Assembly: GCA_900539265.1 (NCBI GenBank)
Contig: UQBM01000029.1
Coordinates: 1 to 19,862 of the forward strand
DNA from: an uncultured Mollicutes bacterium
GTDB taxonomy: Bacteria; Bacillota_I; Bacilli_A; ML615J-28; CAG-313
DNA length: 19,862 bases
Reading direction: 5' to 3'
Numbering within the stretch: the stretch's first letter is position 1; each line of letters begins with the position of its first letter. This document shows positions 1 through 9,065 of the stretch, piece after piece. The notes beneath the pieces are model-generated. The model made no database searches. It was not told the origin of the DNA and saw only the letters and a program-made list of their open reading frames with translations. A program made the translations under genes and the position numbers.

Positions 1-48
1 AAACTGAGGATAGTTAAATGAACAAAATTGAGGATATTTAACTTGACA
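1..48. mobile_element. Possible terminal repeats of an IS21-family element (partial, runs off left edge)
   Basis: Two imperfect tandem copies of a 23-nt motif lie at 1-23 and 25-47, with 18 of 23 positions matching. Both contain the core TGAGGATA and end in an AAC/GAC-like triplet. On the minus strand they read as a terminus starting TGTCAAG, followed by repeated (T)TAAATATCCTCA-like blocks. IS21-family insertion sequences carry several such repeated binding sites for IstA near their ends, and the wording resembles them from memory. No transposase is in the window. The element would end at about position 48, leaving 19 bp before the oldest CRISPR repeat. It could equally be an unrelated short repeat. 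Confidence 0.35.
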
Positions 49-67
49 TTTATAAGTGGTTTCGAGA

Positions 68-3008
68 GTATTCTAATATCTATATTCAACATACCTAGCA
101 AACATATAGATATAATATATTCGTTTCTATATCGGTATTCTAATATCTATATTCAACATACCTAGCAAACGAACTTATAGTATATGCAACAGTTATTTTA
201 GTATTCTAATATCTATATTCAACATACCTAGCAAACGCCCGCTATGTATGGATTTTCAGTTGTTGCGTATTCTAATATCTATATTCAACATACCTAGCAA
301 ACTCTGCTTTTTTGCAGAAAAAAGATAGTTATGTATTCTAATATCTATATTCAACATACCTAGCAAACAAAAGGCAATGCCGAAACAAAATTCGGATTGT
401 ATTCTAATATCTATATTCAACATACCTAGCAAACAGGATGTGTAGGGCAACAACAAATTCGAAAGTATTCTAATATCTATATTCAACATACCTAGCAAAC
501 GAAGCCAAAGGCTAGATTTTTATGATCCGGGTATTCTAATATCTATATTCAACATACCTAGCAAACTACTAAGGAATTATATTCAACTGCTGAGCCTGTA
601 TTCTAATATCTATATTCAACATACCTAGCAAACTGGCGACACGTTTATGCGTGAAACTAATGTGTATTCTAATATCTATATTCAACATACCTAGCAAACT
701 GACTCCAAGAAAAACTACTCTTTTTCGCCGTATTCTAATATCTATATTCAACATACCTAGCAAACTTTTTCGAGATATAAGGGGACAAAACCTTAGTATT
801 CTAATATCTATATTCAACATACCTAGCAAACCGATAAATGGCAACAAGTGATGGGTGAAAAGTATTCTAATATCTATATTCAACATACCTAGCAAACAAA
901 ACATCAATTTTTAAATTTATAATTTTCGTATTCTAATATCTATATTCAACATACCTAGCAAACAAAAGGCAATGCCGAAACAAAATTTTGATTGTATTCT
1001 AATATCTATATTCAACATACCTAGCAAACTGATGATGACTCAAATTAAATTTGGAGCGAGTATTCTAATATCTATATTCAACATACCTAGCAAACGTACT
1101 TTGACTTATTCAAAAACTACTGGTGGTATTCTAATATCTATATTCAACATACCTAGCAAACAACTTTCCAAGAACTGATGATCTTGAAAAAGTATTCTAA
1201 TATCTATATTCAACATACCTAGCAAACAACACACCTTATACTATAGGTTCTCCAAATGTATTCTAATATCTATATTCAACATACCTAGCAAACGGATTGG
1301 AAACTTTTATTTTTACTGATGTAGTATTCTAATATCTATATTCAACATACCTAGCAAACTTTGGTACTCGTTACCTGTTAACTCTCCCGGTATTCTAATA
1401 TCTATATTCAACATACCTAGCAAACGATAATATTAAATTTAGAGCTATTGTCACTGTATTCTAATATCTATATTCAACATACCTAGCAAACAAAGGTTAC
1501 CGACCACACTTTCATTTTATAGTATTCTAATATCTATATTCAACATACCTAGCAAACTGTTGACTGCCCTATTCGTGAGCAATGTGTGTATTCTAATATC
1601 TATATTCAACATACCTAGCAAACTACTTCTTCATTTGGAAGTGGTATTGCTAAGTATTCTAATATCTATATTCAACATACCTAGCAAACTGTCATGTAAA
1701 ATTACTGCTTTTGCATTTTGTATTCTAATATCTATATTCAACATACCTAGCAAACAATGGATGTCGATACTCTTGCAACTTTATTGTATTCTAATATCTA
1801 TATTCAACATACCTAGCAAACCGGTGAGGGGGTGAATAAAGTATACAATACGTATTCTAATATCTATATTCAACATACCTAGCAAACTACGTTTGTATCG
1901 TATTTGTACTTGAAACTGTATTCTAATATCTATATTCAACATACCTAGCAAACTCATTTAATAATAATACAATAGATTTATAAGTATTCTAATATCTATA
2001 TTCAACATACCTAGCAAACAACAATACTATAGTTCGAGAAGAATATGTAGTATTCTAATATCTATATTCAACATACCTAGCAAACATATATTGATTAAAA
2101 ATATCCTCACCAATTGTATTCTAATATCTATATTCAACATACCTAGCAAACAAATGTGTTAAATTTGGAAATTCCTATAGGTATTCTAATATCTATATTC
2201 AACATACCTAGCAAACACGTTTAAATAATGCCTATTATAAGTAATGGTATTCTAATATCTATATTCAACATACCTAGCAAACTAATTCTGTTGAAATAAT
2301 TAACGTAAATTTGTATTCTAATATCTATATTCAACATACCTAGCAAACATATAATCAATCTCTTCATCTGTTGGAATAGTATTCTAATATCTATATTCAA
2401 CATACCTAGCAAACCTTGTGTCGGGGAGTCCCTGCCAAGATTTTGTATTCTAATATCTATATTCAACATACCTAGCAAACACGTTTATTTCAACAGTTAT
2501 TTTGTTTAATGTATTCTAATATCTATATTCAACATACCTAGCAAACAAAAAGGTTAGGTATTGATTTTGAAGTAGCGTATTCTAATATCTATATTCAACA
2601 TACCTAGCAAACGCACGCTATTATATAACATAATATCACTTGGTATTCTAATATCTATATTCAACATACCTAGCAAACAAAGGAGGATTGCTAATGTCTG
2701 TTTACTATGTATTCTAATATCTATATTCAACATACCTAGCAAACTCATAAGCCTCAAATGTATCATTATCTGATGTATTCTAATATCTATATTCAACATA
2801 CCTAGCAAACAACACTAAAAAATAGTGATTAGATATAATTGTATTCTAATATCTATATTCAACATACCTAGCAAACTTACTTAAGTTATACACTAGAAGA
2901 TGCGTAGTATTCTAATATCTATATTCAACATACCTAGCAAACATTAACGGGGTAAATACCTGTATTTAGTTGGTATTCTAATATCTATATTCAACATACC
3001 TAGCAAAC
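68..3008 (-). CRISPR. Type II-A CRISPR array, 45 repeats and 44 spacers
   Basis: The array has forty-five 36-bp repeats, all identical as far as I can read. On the transcribed (minus) strand each begins GTTTGCTAGGTATGTTGAAT and ends GAATAC; on the plus strand it ends GCAAAC. Repeat starts run 68, 135, 201 and onward to 2973. Spacers are 30 nt, except 31 nt at 104-134 and 567-597 and 29 nt at 2152-2180. Polarity is inferred from the tracrRNA upstream of cas9, whose anti-repeat matches the plus-strand repeat, so crRNAs come from the minus strand. The leader and newest spacer are therefore at the right, next to csn2, and the oldest at the left. The leader-distal repeat is not degenerate. Because 36+30 is a multiple of three, long spurious reading frames cross the array on both strands. 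Confidence 0.98.
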
Positions 3009-3036
3009 CTCAAAACCAATATTTGAGGCTTGCTAG
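3000..3036 (-). promoter_or_regulatory. CRISPR leader hairpin spanning the leader-repeat junction
   Basis: The plus-strand segments 3000-3015 and 3021-3036 are inverted copies of each other, matching 14 of 16 positions around a 5-nt centre. One arm is the last 7 nt of the leader plus the first 9 nt of the first repeat. In the minus-strand transcript this gives a continuous stem of 15 pairs, one of them G-U, with a 7-nt loop. The leader ends TTTTGAG directly before repeat 1. This resembles the ATTTGAG anchor known at type II-A leader-repeat junctions, and an inverted ATTTGAG sits at 3021-3027. The motif may guide Cas1-Cas2-Csn2-Cas9 integration as DNA, and the hairpin may shape crRNA processing as RNA. 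Confidence 0.7.
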
Positions 3037-3050
3037 TCCTATATGTTAAT

Positions 3051-3079
3051 TATTTAAAATACATTCCATTCACTATCAA
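3051..3079 (-). promoter_or_regulatory. Predicted promoter for the CRISPR array (pre-crRNA)
   Basis: On the minus strand TTGATA (3079-3074) and TAAATA (3056-3051) are separated by exactly 17 bp. The -35 box lies inside the last codons of csn2 and the -10 box overlaps its stop. Transcription would start near 3044, only about 8 nt before the leader hairpin, so the transcribed leader would be about 36 nt. The -10 box is imperfect, and read-through from the cas operon is an alternative source of pre-crRNA. Confidence 0.5.
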
Positions 3080-3698
3080 CATTTAAATAGCTTATTCTAC
3101 TTAGATTGGTTGTCTCTATTATAATATCAACTAGTGATATATTTAACAATTTTAATTCCTTTTTTAGTAATTCCAATTCATTTTTTGTTAAAATTTTTAT
3201 TAAACCAAATGATATAATTAGACTAGAGTCATTTAATTCAATATTTAATTTAATATAATTTACTAAAAATTCTAGATAATTATTATCTTTGTTTTGTTTT
3301 AAACTTAATTGATACATTCCTAATATTTTATTTATATCAATTTCTCCATCATAATATAACTCATAATTTGTTTGATATATTAATTCATCCAATAATTTAA
3401 ATATTTCATTTTCTATTAATGATATATGTTCTTTTAAATTTAAATCAATATATTGAATTATTTTTTTATACAAAGCCGTTAAAATTTTTTTATTATTTAT
3501 ATCTATATTCATTGGATCTTTTATAAATAATATATTTGAACAATTTTCTTCTTCATTATTTATACTATATATTATACTATTGCCAATATTATAACAAAAT
3601 TCTCGATAGCACTCTGCATCACTGAATTTTAAAGCTATGTATGGTTGATTGATAATAATTATTTGGTTTAATTGTTTTATAAAAATTTTCTTTATCAC
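3054..3698 (-). CDS. csn2: Csn2, type II-A adaptation protein
   Basis: This 214-residue protein sits in the canonical last position of a type II-A operon, between cas2 and the array. Csn2 proteins are toroidal tetramers that slide on double-stranded DNA ends and join Cas1, Cas2 and Cas9 during spacer acquisition. Length and position fit the family (about 220 residues). The sequence is divergent, so the assignment rests mostly on context and overall character: AT-biased, Ile/Asn/Leu-rich, with a long central helical stretch. The start is a GTG that overlaps the cas2 stop as GTGA, with an AAAGGG Shine-Dalgarno about 11 nt upstream, so translation is probably coupled to cas2. Its 3' end appears to contain the -35 box of the array promoter. 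Confidence 0.85.
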   Translation of the reverse strand: MIKKIFIKQLNQIIIINQPYIALKFSDAECYREFCYNIGNSIIYSINNEEENCSNILFIKDPMNIDINNKKILTALYKKIIQYIDLNLKEHISLIENEIFKLLDELIYQTNYELYYDGEIDINKILGMYQLSLKQNKDNNYLEFLVNYIKLNIELNDSSLIISFGLIKILTKNELELLKKELKLLNISLVDIIIETTNLSRISYLNVDSEWNVF

Positions 3699-4015
3699 AA
3701 AATTATAACCCTTTCATCAGAAGAAATAATACTTGAAACGTTTTCTCCTAAAATAAATTGCATTTGTGAAAATTGCTTTTCTGTAATTGTTAAAACCATA
3801 ATACTGCCTTTAGGTGGAGATAATAGTTTTACTTTATTAATAATAGATTCTGCAACTTGACTATCTATTGACATTTTCACATATACAGATTCTTGAATCA
3901 TATAAAAACCTAATTTTTTTATTCCTTTTACAAATTTACGATAATTTCTTTGATCAAGTAGTGTTAAAGTTGGTAAATCGAAAAATAATATTGTACGCAT
4001 ATATCTATAACTCAT
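3695..4015 (-). CDS. cas2: Cas2, CRISPR adaptation endoribonuclease-fold protein
   Basis: This 106-residue protein is the structural partner of Cas1 in the spacer integrase. The N-terminus, MSYRYMRTILFFDLP, is the typical type II Cas2 opening, with the conserved beta-1 aspartate (D13) in FFDLP. The block RNYRKFVKGIKKLGFYMIQE and the following SVY are also characteristic of the family. In type II systems Cas2 acts as a scaffold in the Cas1-Cas2 complex rather than needing nuclease activity. The ATG lies 11 nt inside the 3' end of cas1 and has no clear Shine-Dalgarno, so translation is likely coupled. The last four bases overlap the csn2 start. Identification is firm. Confidence 0.97.
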   Translation of the reverse strand: MSYRYMRTILFFDLPTLTLLDQRNYRKFVKGIKKLGFYMIQESVYVKMSIDSQVAESIINKVKLLSPPKGSIMVLTITEKQFSQMQFILGENVSSIISSDERVIIL

Positions 4016-4874
4016 ATATTATAAAATTTAATTTATTCTCATTTTTATTTTTCATAAACTGAATCAAATCAGAGACATAAAGATGAATAGCATTATCTAA
4101 ATAAACCATTTGATTATTATATTTTACCATCATTGATAACATTTCAACAAATTTTTGTTTAAAATTGTTTTCATCTACTAACTTATTTATGATATATGAA
4201 TCAACTAACGGCCTAAGAGGTTCTATTAAATCACAAGAAAGATTAAACTGATTAGACTCTCCGATGTGGTGAATTCCCAATTCTGTTAAATATCCTAAAG
4301 ATTTAATTTCTCTATTTATTGTAGATAGCAAAATTGTATATCCATAATTTAAATATTTATTAATTAAACAATTAGACTTACGATTAAAATCTAACCCAAA
4401 AATTGCATTAAAATACACTTTCGCACTATGTCCCTCACGATTGGTTATATCGTTATCTTCTACGTTTGAACAATAGTTATTTAGTAACTGATATTGTTCT
4501 AGATAATTAAGTTTTTTCAAATTTCTTGCTTGATTGGTGATTTTTTCAATCACAATTTTTTTCCACAAATATCCTTGATTTTTAACAAAATCAATTTGTT
4601 CTTTTATTTTTCGATATGAATAATAATTATTTTGGTAAGAAACTAATTCACATTCAGGATTATGAGTATCATCGCAAAATATAACTTTTATTTTATTTTT
4701 TGAAAGCATAGAAATTAAACTAGTAGTTATTGATACTTGAGTAGATGTTATTACTACTAATTTAATTTCATCTAATAATACTCGTTTTTCTTCCATCCCT
4801 TTTTTACAAATTAAATAATTTAGAGAATATTCAAGTTTACACCTATCTTGAATAATAATATTTCTAAATGCCAT
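4005..4874 (-). CDS. cas1: Cas1, CRISPR spacer integrase (type II)
   Basis: This 289-residue protein is the metal-dependent integrase that inserts new spacers at the leader end. The opening MAFRNIIIQDRCKLEYSLNY matches the type II Cas1 start. Probable catalytic metal ligands are E147 in NREGHSAKVYF, a histidine at 202/203 in ELGIHH, and E218 in DLIEPLRPLVD. I chose the ATG at 4874 rather than a TTG four codons upstream, because a GAGG Shine-Dalgarno sits about 6 nt before the ATG and the family begins there. The gene overlaps the cas9 3' end by 11 nt and cas2 by 11 nt, giving a tightly coupled operon. Confidence 0.97.
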   Translation of the reverse strand: MAFRNIIIQDRCKLEYSLNYLICKKGMEEKRVLLDEIKLVVITSTQVSITTSLISMLSKNKIKVIFCDDTHNPECELVSYQNNYYSYRKIKEQIDFVKNQGYLWKKIVIEKITNQARNLKKLNYLEQYQLLNNYCSNVEDNDITNREGHSAKVYFNAIFGLDFNRKSNCLINKYLNYGYTILLSTINREIKSLGYLTELGIHHIGESNQFNLSCDLIEPLRPLVDSYIINKLVDENNFKQKFVEMLSMMVKYNNQMVYLDNAIHLYVSDLIQFMKNKNENKLNFIIYEL

Positions 4875-7800
4875 TTGGAACCTCAAAAATAACTTTTCTA
4901 TAATATCCCGTAGGTGATTCAGAAATAAATTTCATACCTGGCTTTAAAGTTTTGTTAATACGCAATGTACCTGTATCTTTATTCATATTAATTAATGTTA
5001 AATCGGCAGTACCCCGTTCATTTGTTTTTAACAAAACTAATACTTCTGTTAACACTTTGATTAAATTTATTAATGTTAAGTTTTGTTTGTTTTCTTCTAA
5101 ATTTGAAGCAATTTTATTGATTATATCATAAGCATATATATCTTTTTTAAATAAACTAATAATCTCATCAAGTAATGCTTGGCACTCATTCAATGTTAGA
5201 GAAATTTCTTTAGTATCTTTATTTTTTGGTGCTAAAATAATTTTTTCTTTTGTCTCTTCAACTGGTATTTCAAATTTTTTTTGATAATTGTATTTTTCAA
5301 TGTGCTTAATTGTTTTTATTGCATTATAAGAAAAATTACGATCTTTAAAATTTTTAATTAAATATCGCTCACCACTTTTACCAGTAATCACATATCTTAA
5401 CTTTTCATATTCAATAATGATATTGCTTTTGATATTCCTATTGATTATCTTAAAATCACTTACCTTCTTTTTATCAATAGATTGTTCAATATATTCTTCT
5501 AATTTATCACTATGGGTTTTAGGAATAGCTTCTAAAATATAGGATTTTTTTTCTTTTTTATCAGACAATTCTACTATACAATAAAAACTATATGAATTAG
5601 ATTTAATACCACCATACTTTAATACATCACATCTTGAATCAGATGTTTTAATAGGGATTAGATTTTCTGATTTTCCTGAAGGTGAAATACCCGTTTTTTT
5701 AAACATTTTATTAGATGTTCTTGTCATAATTGTTTCATTAATATCAAAACGATAATATAGATTAGTTTTTATCATTTTTAGATTCTTCTCTAAATCCCAA
5801 ATAACCTTTTTTTCTCCATTTTTATAAATATATCTATTTTTAGAAAGAATTTTTTCAGGATTAATAGTAATTTTTTTATTTTTTAAATCTAATATATCCT
5901 TAGACTTTTGCAAATAATTGTATCTATAATAATCATCTAAAGTTTTCCCTATAACTACATTTAAATAAGCATCATGAGCATGATGGTAATTATTAGCAGT
6001 TCTAGACTTATACAAATCATAATTATTTCTAAAATCATTAATATTGGTCGCTTTGGAATATACGATATTTGTAGGTTTTACACCTTTATATATCTTTAAA
6101 ACTTCCACTAATCCTTTAATAGATTGATTTGTAGCAACTAATTGCCTATTAACAAAAACACTAAGTTCATTATCATCTATTTGCTTCATAGTTAATCTAC
6201 GATATTTTTCTTTTGTTATAAGTTTACATTCCAATAATTTTTTATAAAACGCTTCTGCCTCCTTTGATAAAAATCCTGGTATATCAAAAATAAATTTATT
6301 ATCTTTTTTTCCGTTTTTTTCTTTATTTGTCAAAACTCTATTACTTAAAGAATCATCTTTAATAAGTGATTGAGGATATATATGATCTATATCATATTTT
6401 CCTGAAAATACATCATCTAAATCAATATCTTCTAATGTATACATACATTTTCCAAATTGAGTAAAATAGAAATATAATTTATCGGCTCTTAATTTATCTT
6501 TACATTCCTCTAATTGTTTACTTAATTTGTTTATATTTATATAATTTTTCGAAAGATCATTGACTTGACTTTGGCAATTTTTATAAAGTTCTTTTAATTG
6601 ATTATAACGGGAAGCAGTTATTTTACTAGAACCGCTATTTACTCTAGAACATTCAATATAATATTTAGAAATAGGTTGTCCTAATATTTTTTCTAACTCC
6701 TGAATAATATTATAACTTTGAATTAATGATCTCTTCATAATTGGAGATACATAGATATACTCATCAATAAAATCACTTACATTTAATTTTTTGGCTATGT
6801 TTAAATTTTCTTTATTATAATCGTCAATTGCTTTAATAAAATTATACCTATCATCATATATCACTTGTTGCAAATTATAATTTGTATCACGCATAATTTG
6901 AATGATTGGTCCATATCTTTCATTAGTCTGTTTATTAACACTATAAAAATCATTCAAAAAATGTTTGCTTAATGTTGCATAACCTTTATAATTTAAACTT
7001 TTAATTTTTTGAACTTTATCATCAGATAAATGATATATTTCTTTCAATCTTTTTTCTAAAATCTTTTTATCTTCGAAAATAGTAATATCTTTTATTATTT
7101 CTTCAATTATATTGAAATTTTGTTCAAAATCTTCACCATATATTTCTTTAAATTGAATATAGGAAGACATATCACAATTTACTTCTGATATATTTGATTT
7201 TAAAGTCGTTTCATCATAATTATGATTTGTTTTTAAATATTCAATAATATTCTTTTTAGTTGGTTTCTTGTAGCATAAAAAAATATTTTCATATATTTCT
7301 TTCTTTAATTCGTCTTTGATAAGTGCACCATTAATGATTAATCTATTTAAATATTGCAAACAATTATATTCAGAAAATAAAATAGATTTTTTAGGTAAGC
7401 AATAATCATTTTCTCCTTTTAAATAGGTACATTTATTTTGCATTCTTTGAATAAACTCTTTTGCAGAAGCATCTAAATCTATAATTTTCTCATAATTCCA
7501 TGGAGTTATTTTTTCATCACTCCGTTTAATTAGCCAACTATATTTTGAATTCTTATTTAATGGTCCAACATAATATGGTATTTTATATTCAAAAATAGCA
7601 ATAATTCTATCCAATACTGAATAGCCATCACTATTCTTATCTTTTAAAAAAGGATAATACTTTGACTGCTTATTTAATATCACTGTAAGTTCCTTTAAAT
7701 TTAATTGCATTGGAATGCTAGAATTGTGACTAGAATTTTGTCTATTTAAAAAATCATCATTTTCTATAGCTTGTTTAAATTTTTCTATTTTTGGTTTTGC

Positions 7801-9003
7801 TTTTTCATTTTCAATAGTATTAAAAAGATTTTTTAAATATTTATAAAAGTCTTCTTTCTTACAATGGGAAAATCTCTCCATTTTTTGATTAACTGAATTC
7901 ATCCCAACATATTTAGGATAATTACACAACTTACTATCACTAGTTTTTCTAAAGCACTCATCATATTTGTCGGGACAATATTCTTTTATAAAGTTTTTTA
8001 GTTCGTGTAAATCTTCACAATGTTTATCATAAATTTTAACCATTGAATCACTTAAATATTCGTTACTACCAATTATCTTTAATAAATAATAATAATCAAC
8101 AATTCCTTTAATATTTATAATTTCATCTAAAATATAAAATAATTCAGTAATTGTTCTAGCTTTTTCAATATCTTCAAATAATTCTTCTTTTTCAAAATTA
8201 ATCTCACATGATTCGTATTTTTTATCTTTTGTTATAGATAATTTATCTAATTTCACCTTCTTATTTACTAATAGTTCTATTAATAATTCATTTGTTAAAC
8301 TTTTTTGCCCCACTTTAAATAGTTCAACCAATTTTTTCTTTTTTTCTTTTTTTGATGTTTGAGAAAGCATTATATTTTTCAAATTCATTTCTAAATATTC
8401 ATCAAATTCTATATGAGCAAAATAATCTTCATTATCTTCAAACTCCAATGACATTTCATCCATTTTACTATTAAATGATTCTAATGTATCTTTGATTTTC
8501 TGAAAGCTATTTAAATCTACATTACCACTATGCAAAAAATGTCCACGATACTTTATAATATGATGCAATGCTAAATACAACATTCTTATATCAATTTTTT
8601 CATCATTATGTAAAAGATGCTTTCTTAAATGATAAATCGTTGGAAATTTTTTGAAATATTCTTTATCTGTAATATTATCATCAAAAAAAGTATAACTATT
8701 TTTATTTAATTTGTCTTCTTTTTTAAAAAATGAATCTTTTAATCTTTGAAAAAAAGTTAGATCAACTTTTATTATTTCATCATAAAACTCATTTTGTAAT
8801 AACACTAACCTTTGATTTCTTCTATTTATTCTTCTTCTTGAATTTCTATAAATTCTTGTATCCATAGCAGATTGAGCTTCATCAAACATTCTAACTCCCC
8901 AAAGTGCTTTACCACCTTTTTTGACAATTTGATTGTTTTCATCAACAACTGCCCAACCTACTGAATTTGTTCCTATATCTAATCCTAAATTATATTCTCT
9001 CAT
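4864..9003 (-). CDS. cas9: Cas9, type II-A RNA-guided DNA endonuclease
   Basis: This 1379-residue Cas9 is slightly longer than the 1368-residue S. pyogenes enzyme. The RuvC-I motif GLDIGTNSVGWAV gives catalytic D9, followed by an arginine-rich bridge helix (about 50-75). RuvC-II IECSR gives E784. The HNH motif DIDHIYPQSL gives D873/H874, with N897 in TNKEKNGKK. RuvC-III HHAHDAYLNVV gives H1008 and D1011. All nuclease residues are intact, so a double-strand cutter is expected. The REC region (about 75-720) contains the conserved IPMQLNLKELTVILNKQ block. The C-terminal PAM-interacting region ends in SPTGYYRKVIFEV, but the Arg-Lys-Arg of the NGG-reading enzyme is not there, so the PAM probably differs. 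A GAGAGGA Shine-Dalgarno precedes the ATG. The tracrRNA is encoded divergently just upstream. Confidence 0.99.
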   Translation of the reverse strand: MREYNLGLDIGTNSVGWAVVDENNQIVKKGGKALWGVRMFDEAQSAMDTRIYRNSRRRINRRNQRLVLLQNEFYDEIIKVDLTFFQRLKDSFFKKEDKLNKNSYTFFDDNITDKEYFKKFPTIYHLRKHLLHNDEKIDIRMLYLALHHIIKYRGHFLHSGNVDLNSFQKIKDTLESFNSKMDEMSLEFEDNEDYFAHIEFDEYLEMNLKNIMLSQTSKKEKKKKLVELFKVGQKSLTNELLIELLVNKKVKLDKLSITKDKKYESCEINFEKEELFEDIEKARTITELFYILDEIINIKGIVDYYYLLKIIGSNEYLSDSMVKIYDKHCEDLHELKNFIKEYCPDKYDECFRKTSDSKLCNYPKYVGMNSVNQKMERFSHCKKEDFYKYLKNLFNTIENEKAKPKIEKFKQAIENDDFLNRQNSSHNSSIPMQLNLKELTVILNKQSKYYPFLKDKNSDGYSVLDRIIAIFEYKIPYYVGPLNKNSKYSWLIKRSDEKITPWNYEKIIDLDASAKEFIQRMQNKCTYLKGENDYCLPKKSILFSEYNCLQYLNRLIINGALIKDELKKEIYENIFLCYKKPTKKNIIEYLKTNHNYDETTLKSNISEVNCDMSSYIQFKEIYGEDFEQNFNIIEEIIKDITIFEDKKILEKRLKEIYHLSDDKVQKIKSLNYKGYATLSKHFLNDFYSVNKQTNERYGPIIQIMRDTNYNLQQVIYDDRYNFIKAIDDYNKENLNIAKKLNVSDFIDEYIYVSPIMKRSLIQSYNIIQELEKILGQPISKYYIECSRVNSGSSKITASRYNQLKELYKNCQSQVNDLSKNYININKLSKQLEECKDKLRADKLYFYFTQFGKCMYTLEDIDLDDVFSGKYDIDHIYPQSLIKDDSLSNRVLTNKEKNGKKDNKFIFDIPGFLSKEAEAFYKKLLECKLITKEKYRRLTMKQIDDNELSVFVNRQLVATNQSIKGLVEVLKIYKGVKPTNIVYSKATNINDFRNNYDLYKSRTANNYHHAHDAYLNVVIGKTLDDYYRYNYLQKSKDILDLKNKKITINPEKILSKNRYIYKNGEKKVIWDLEKNLKMIKTNLYYRFDINETIMTRTSNKMFKKTGISPSGKSENLIPIKTSDSRCDVLKYGGIKSNSYSFYCIVELSDKKEKKSYILEAIPKTHSDKLEEYIEQSIDKKKVSDFKIINRNIKSNIIIEYEKLRYVITGKSGERYLIKNFKDRNFSYNAIKTIKHIEKYNYQKKFEIPVEETKEKIILAPKNKDTKEISLTLNECQALLDEIISLFKKDIYAYDIINKIASNLEENKQNLTLINLIKVLTEVLVLLKTNERGTADLTLINMNKDTGTLRINKTLKPGMKFISESPTGYYRKVIFEVPNGI

Positions 9004-9032
9004 TTATAAATCCTCTCTTTTTATCGTTTTTC

Positions 9033-9061
9033 TTGACTAGTTTTTTTTAATATGTTATACT
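9033..9061 (+). promoter_or_regulatory. tracrRNA promoter
   Basis: TTGACT (9033-9038) and TATACT (9056-9061) are spaced by exactly 17 bp, and a TG at 9053-9054 forms an extended -10. Transcription would start at about 9066-9068, one to three bases before the anti-repeat. Only a short tracrRNA is therefore predicted. Confidence 0.85.
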
Positions 9062-9065
9062 TTTT

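Noticed and set aside
32..37. Use of UGA as tryptophan, suggested by the very low GC and by in-frame TGA in the decayed genes
   Set aside because: Intact genes encode Trp with TGG (FtsH, Cas9), and cas2 ends in TGA. The TGA codons in the decayed genes occur alongside TAA and TAG stops.
187..2503. A shared 13-mer, CAACAGTTATTTT, in spacers 171-200 and 2481-2510
   Set aside because: The match is internal, at different offsets, and the flanks disagree. In AT-rich spacers a single 13-mer among about 950 pairs is near chance.
256..2808. Several open reading frames of 66-112 codons across the array, on both strands, with a repeated LLGMLNIDIRI or ILISIFNIPSK motif
   Set aside because: They are artefacts of the 66-bp repeat-spacer unit, which is a multiple of three and keeps the frame open. 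No ribosome binding sites fit, and the repeated peptide is just the translated repeat.
3672..4062. Plus-strand frames of about 62-64 codons opposite cas2 and csn2
   Set aside because: They are antisense shadows of well-identified genes with no ribosome binding site.
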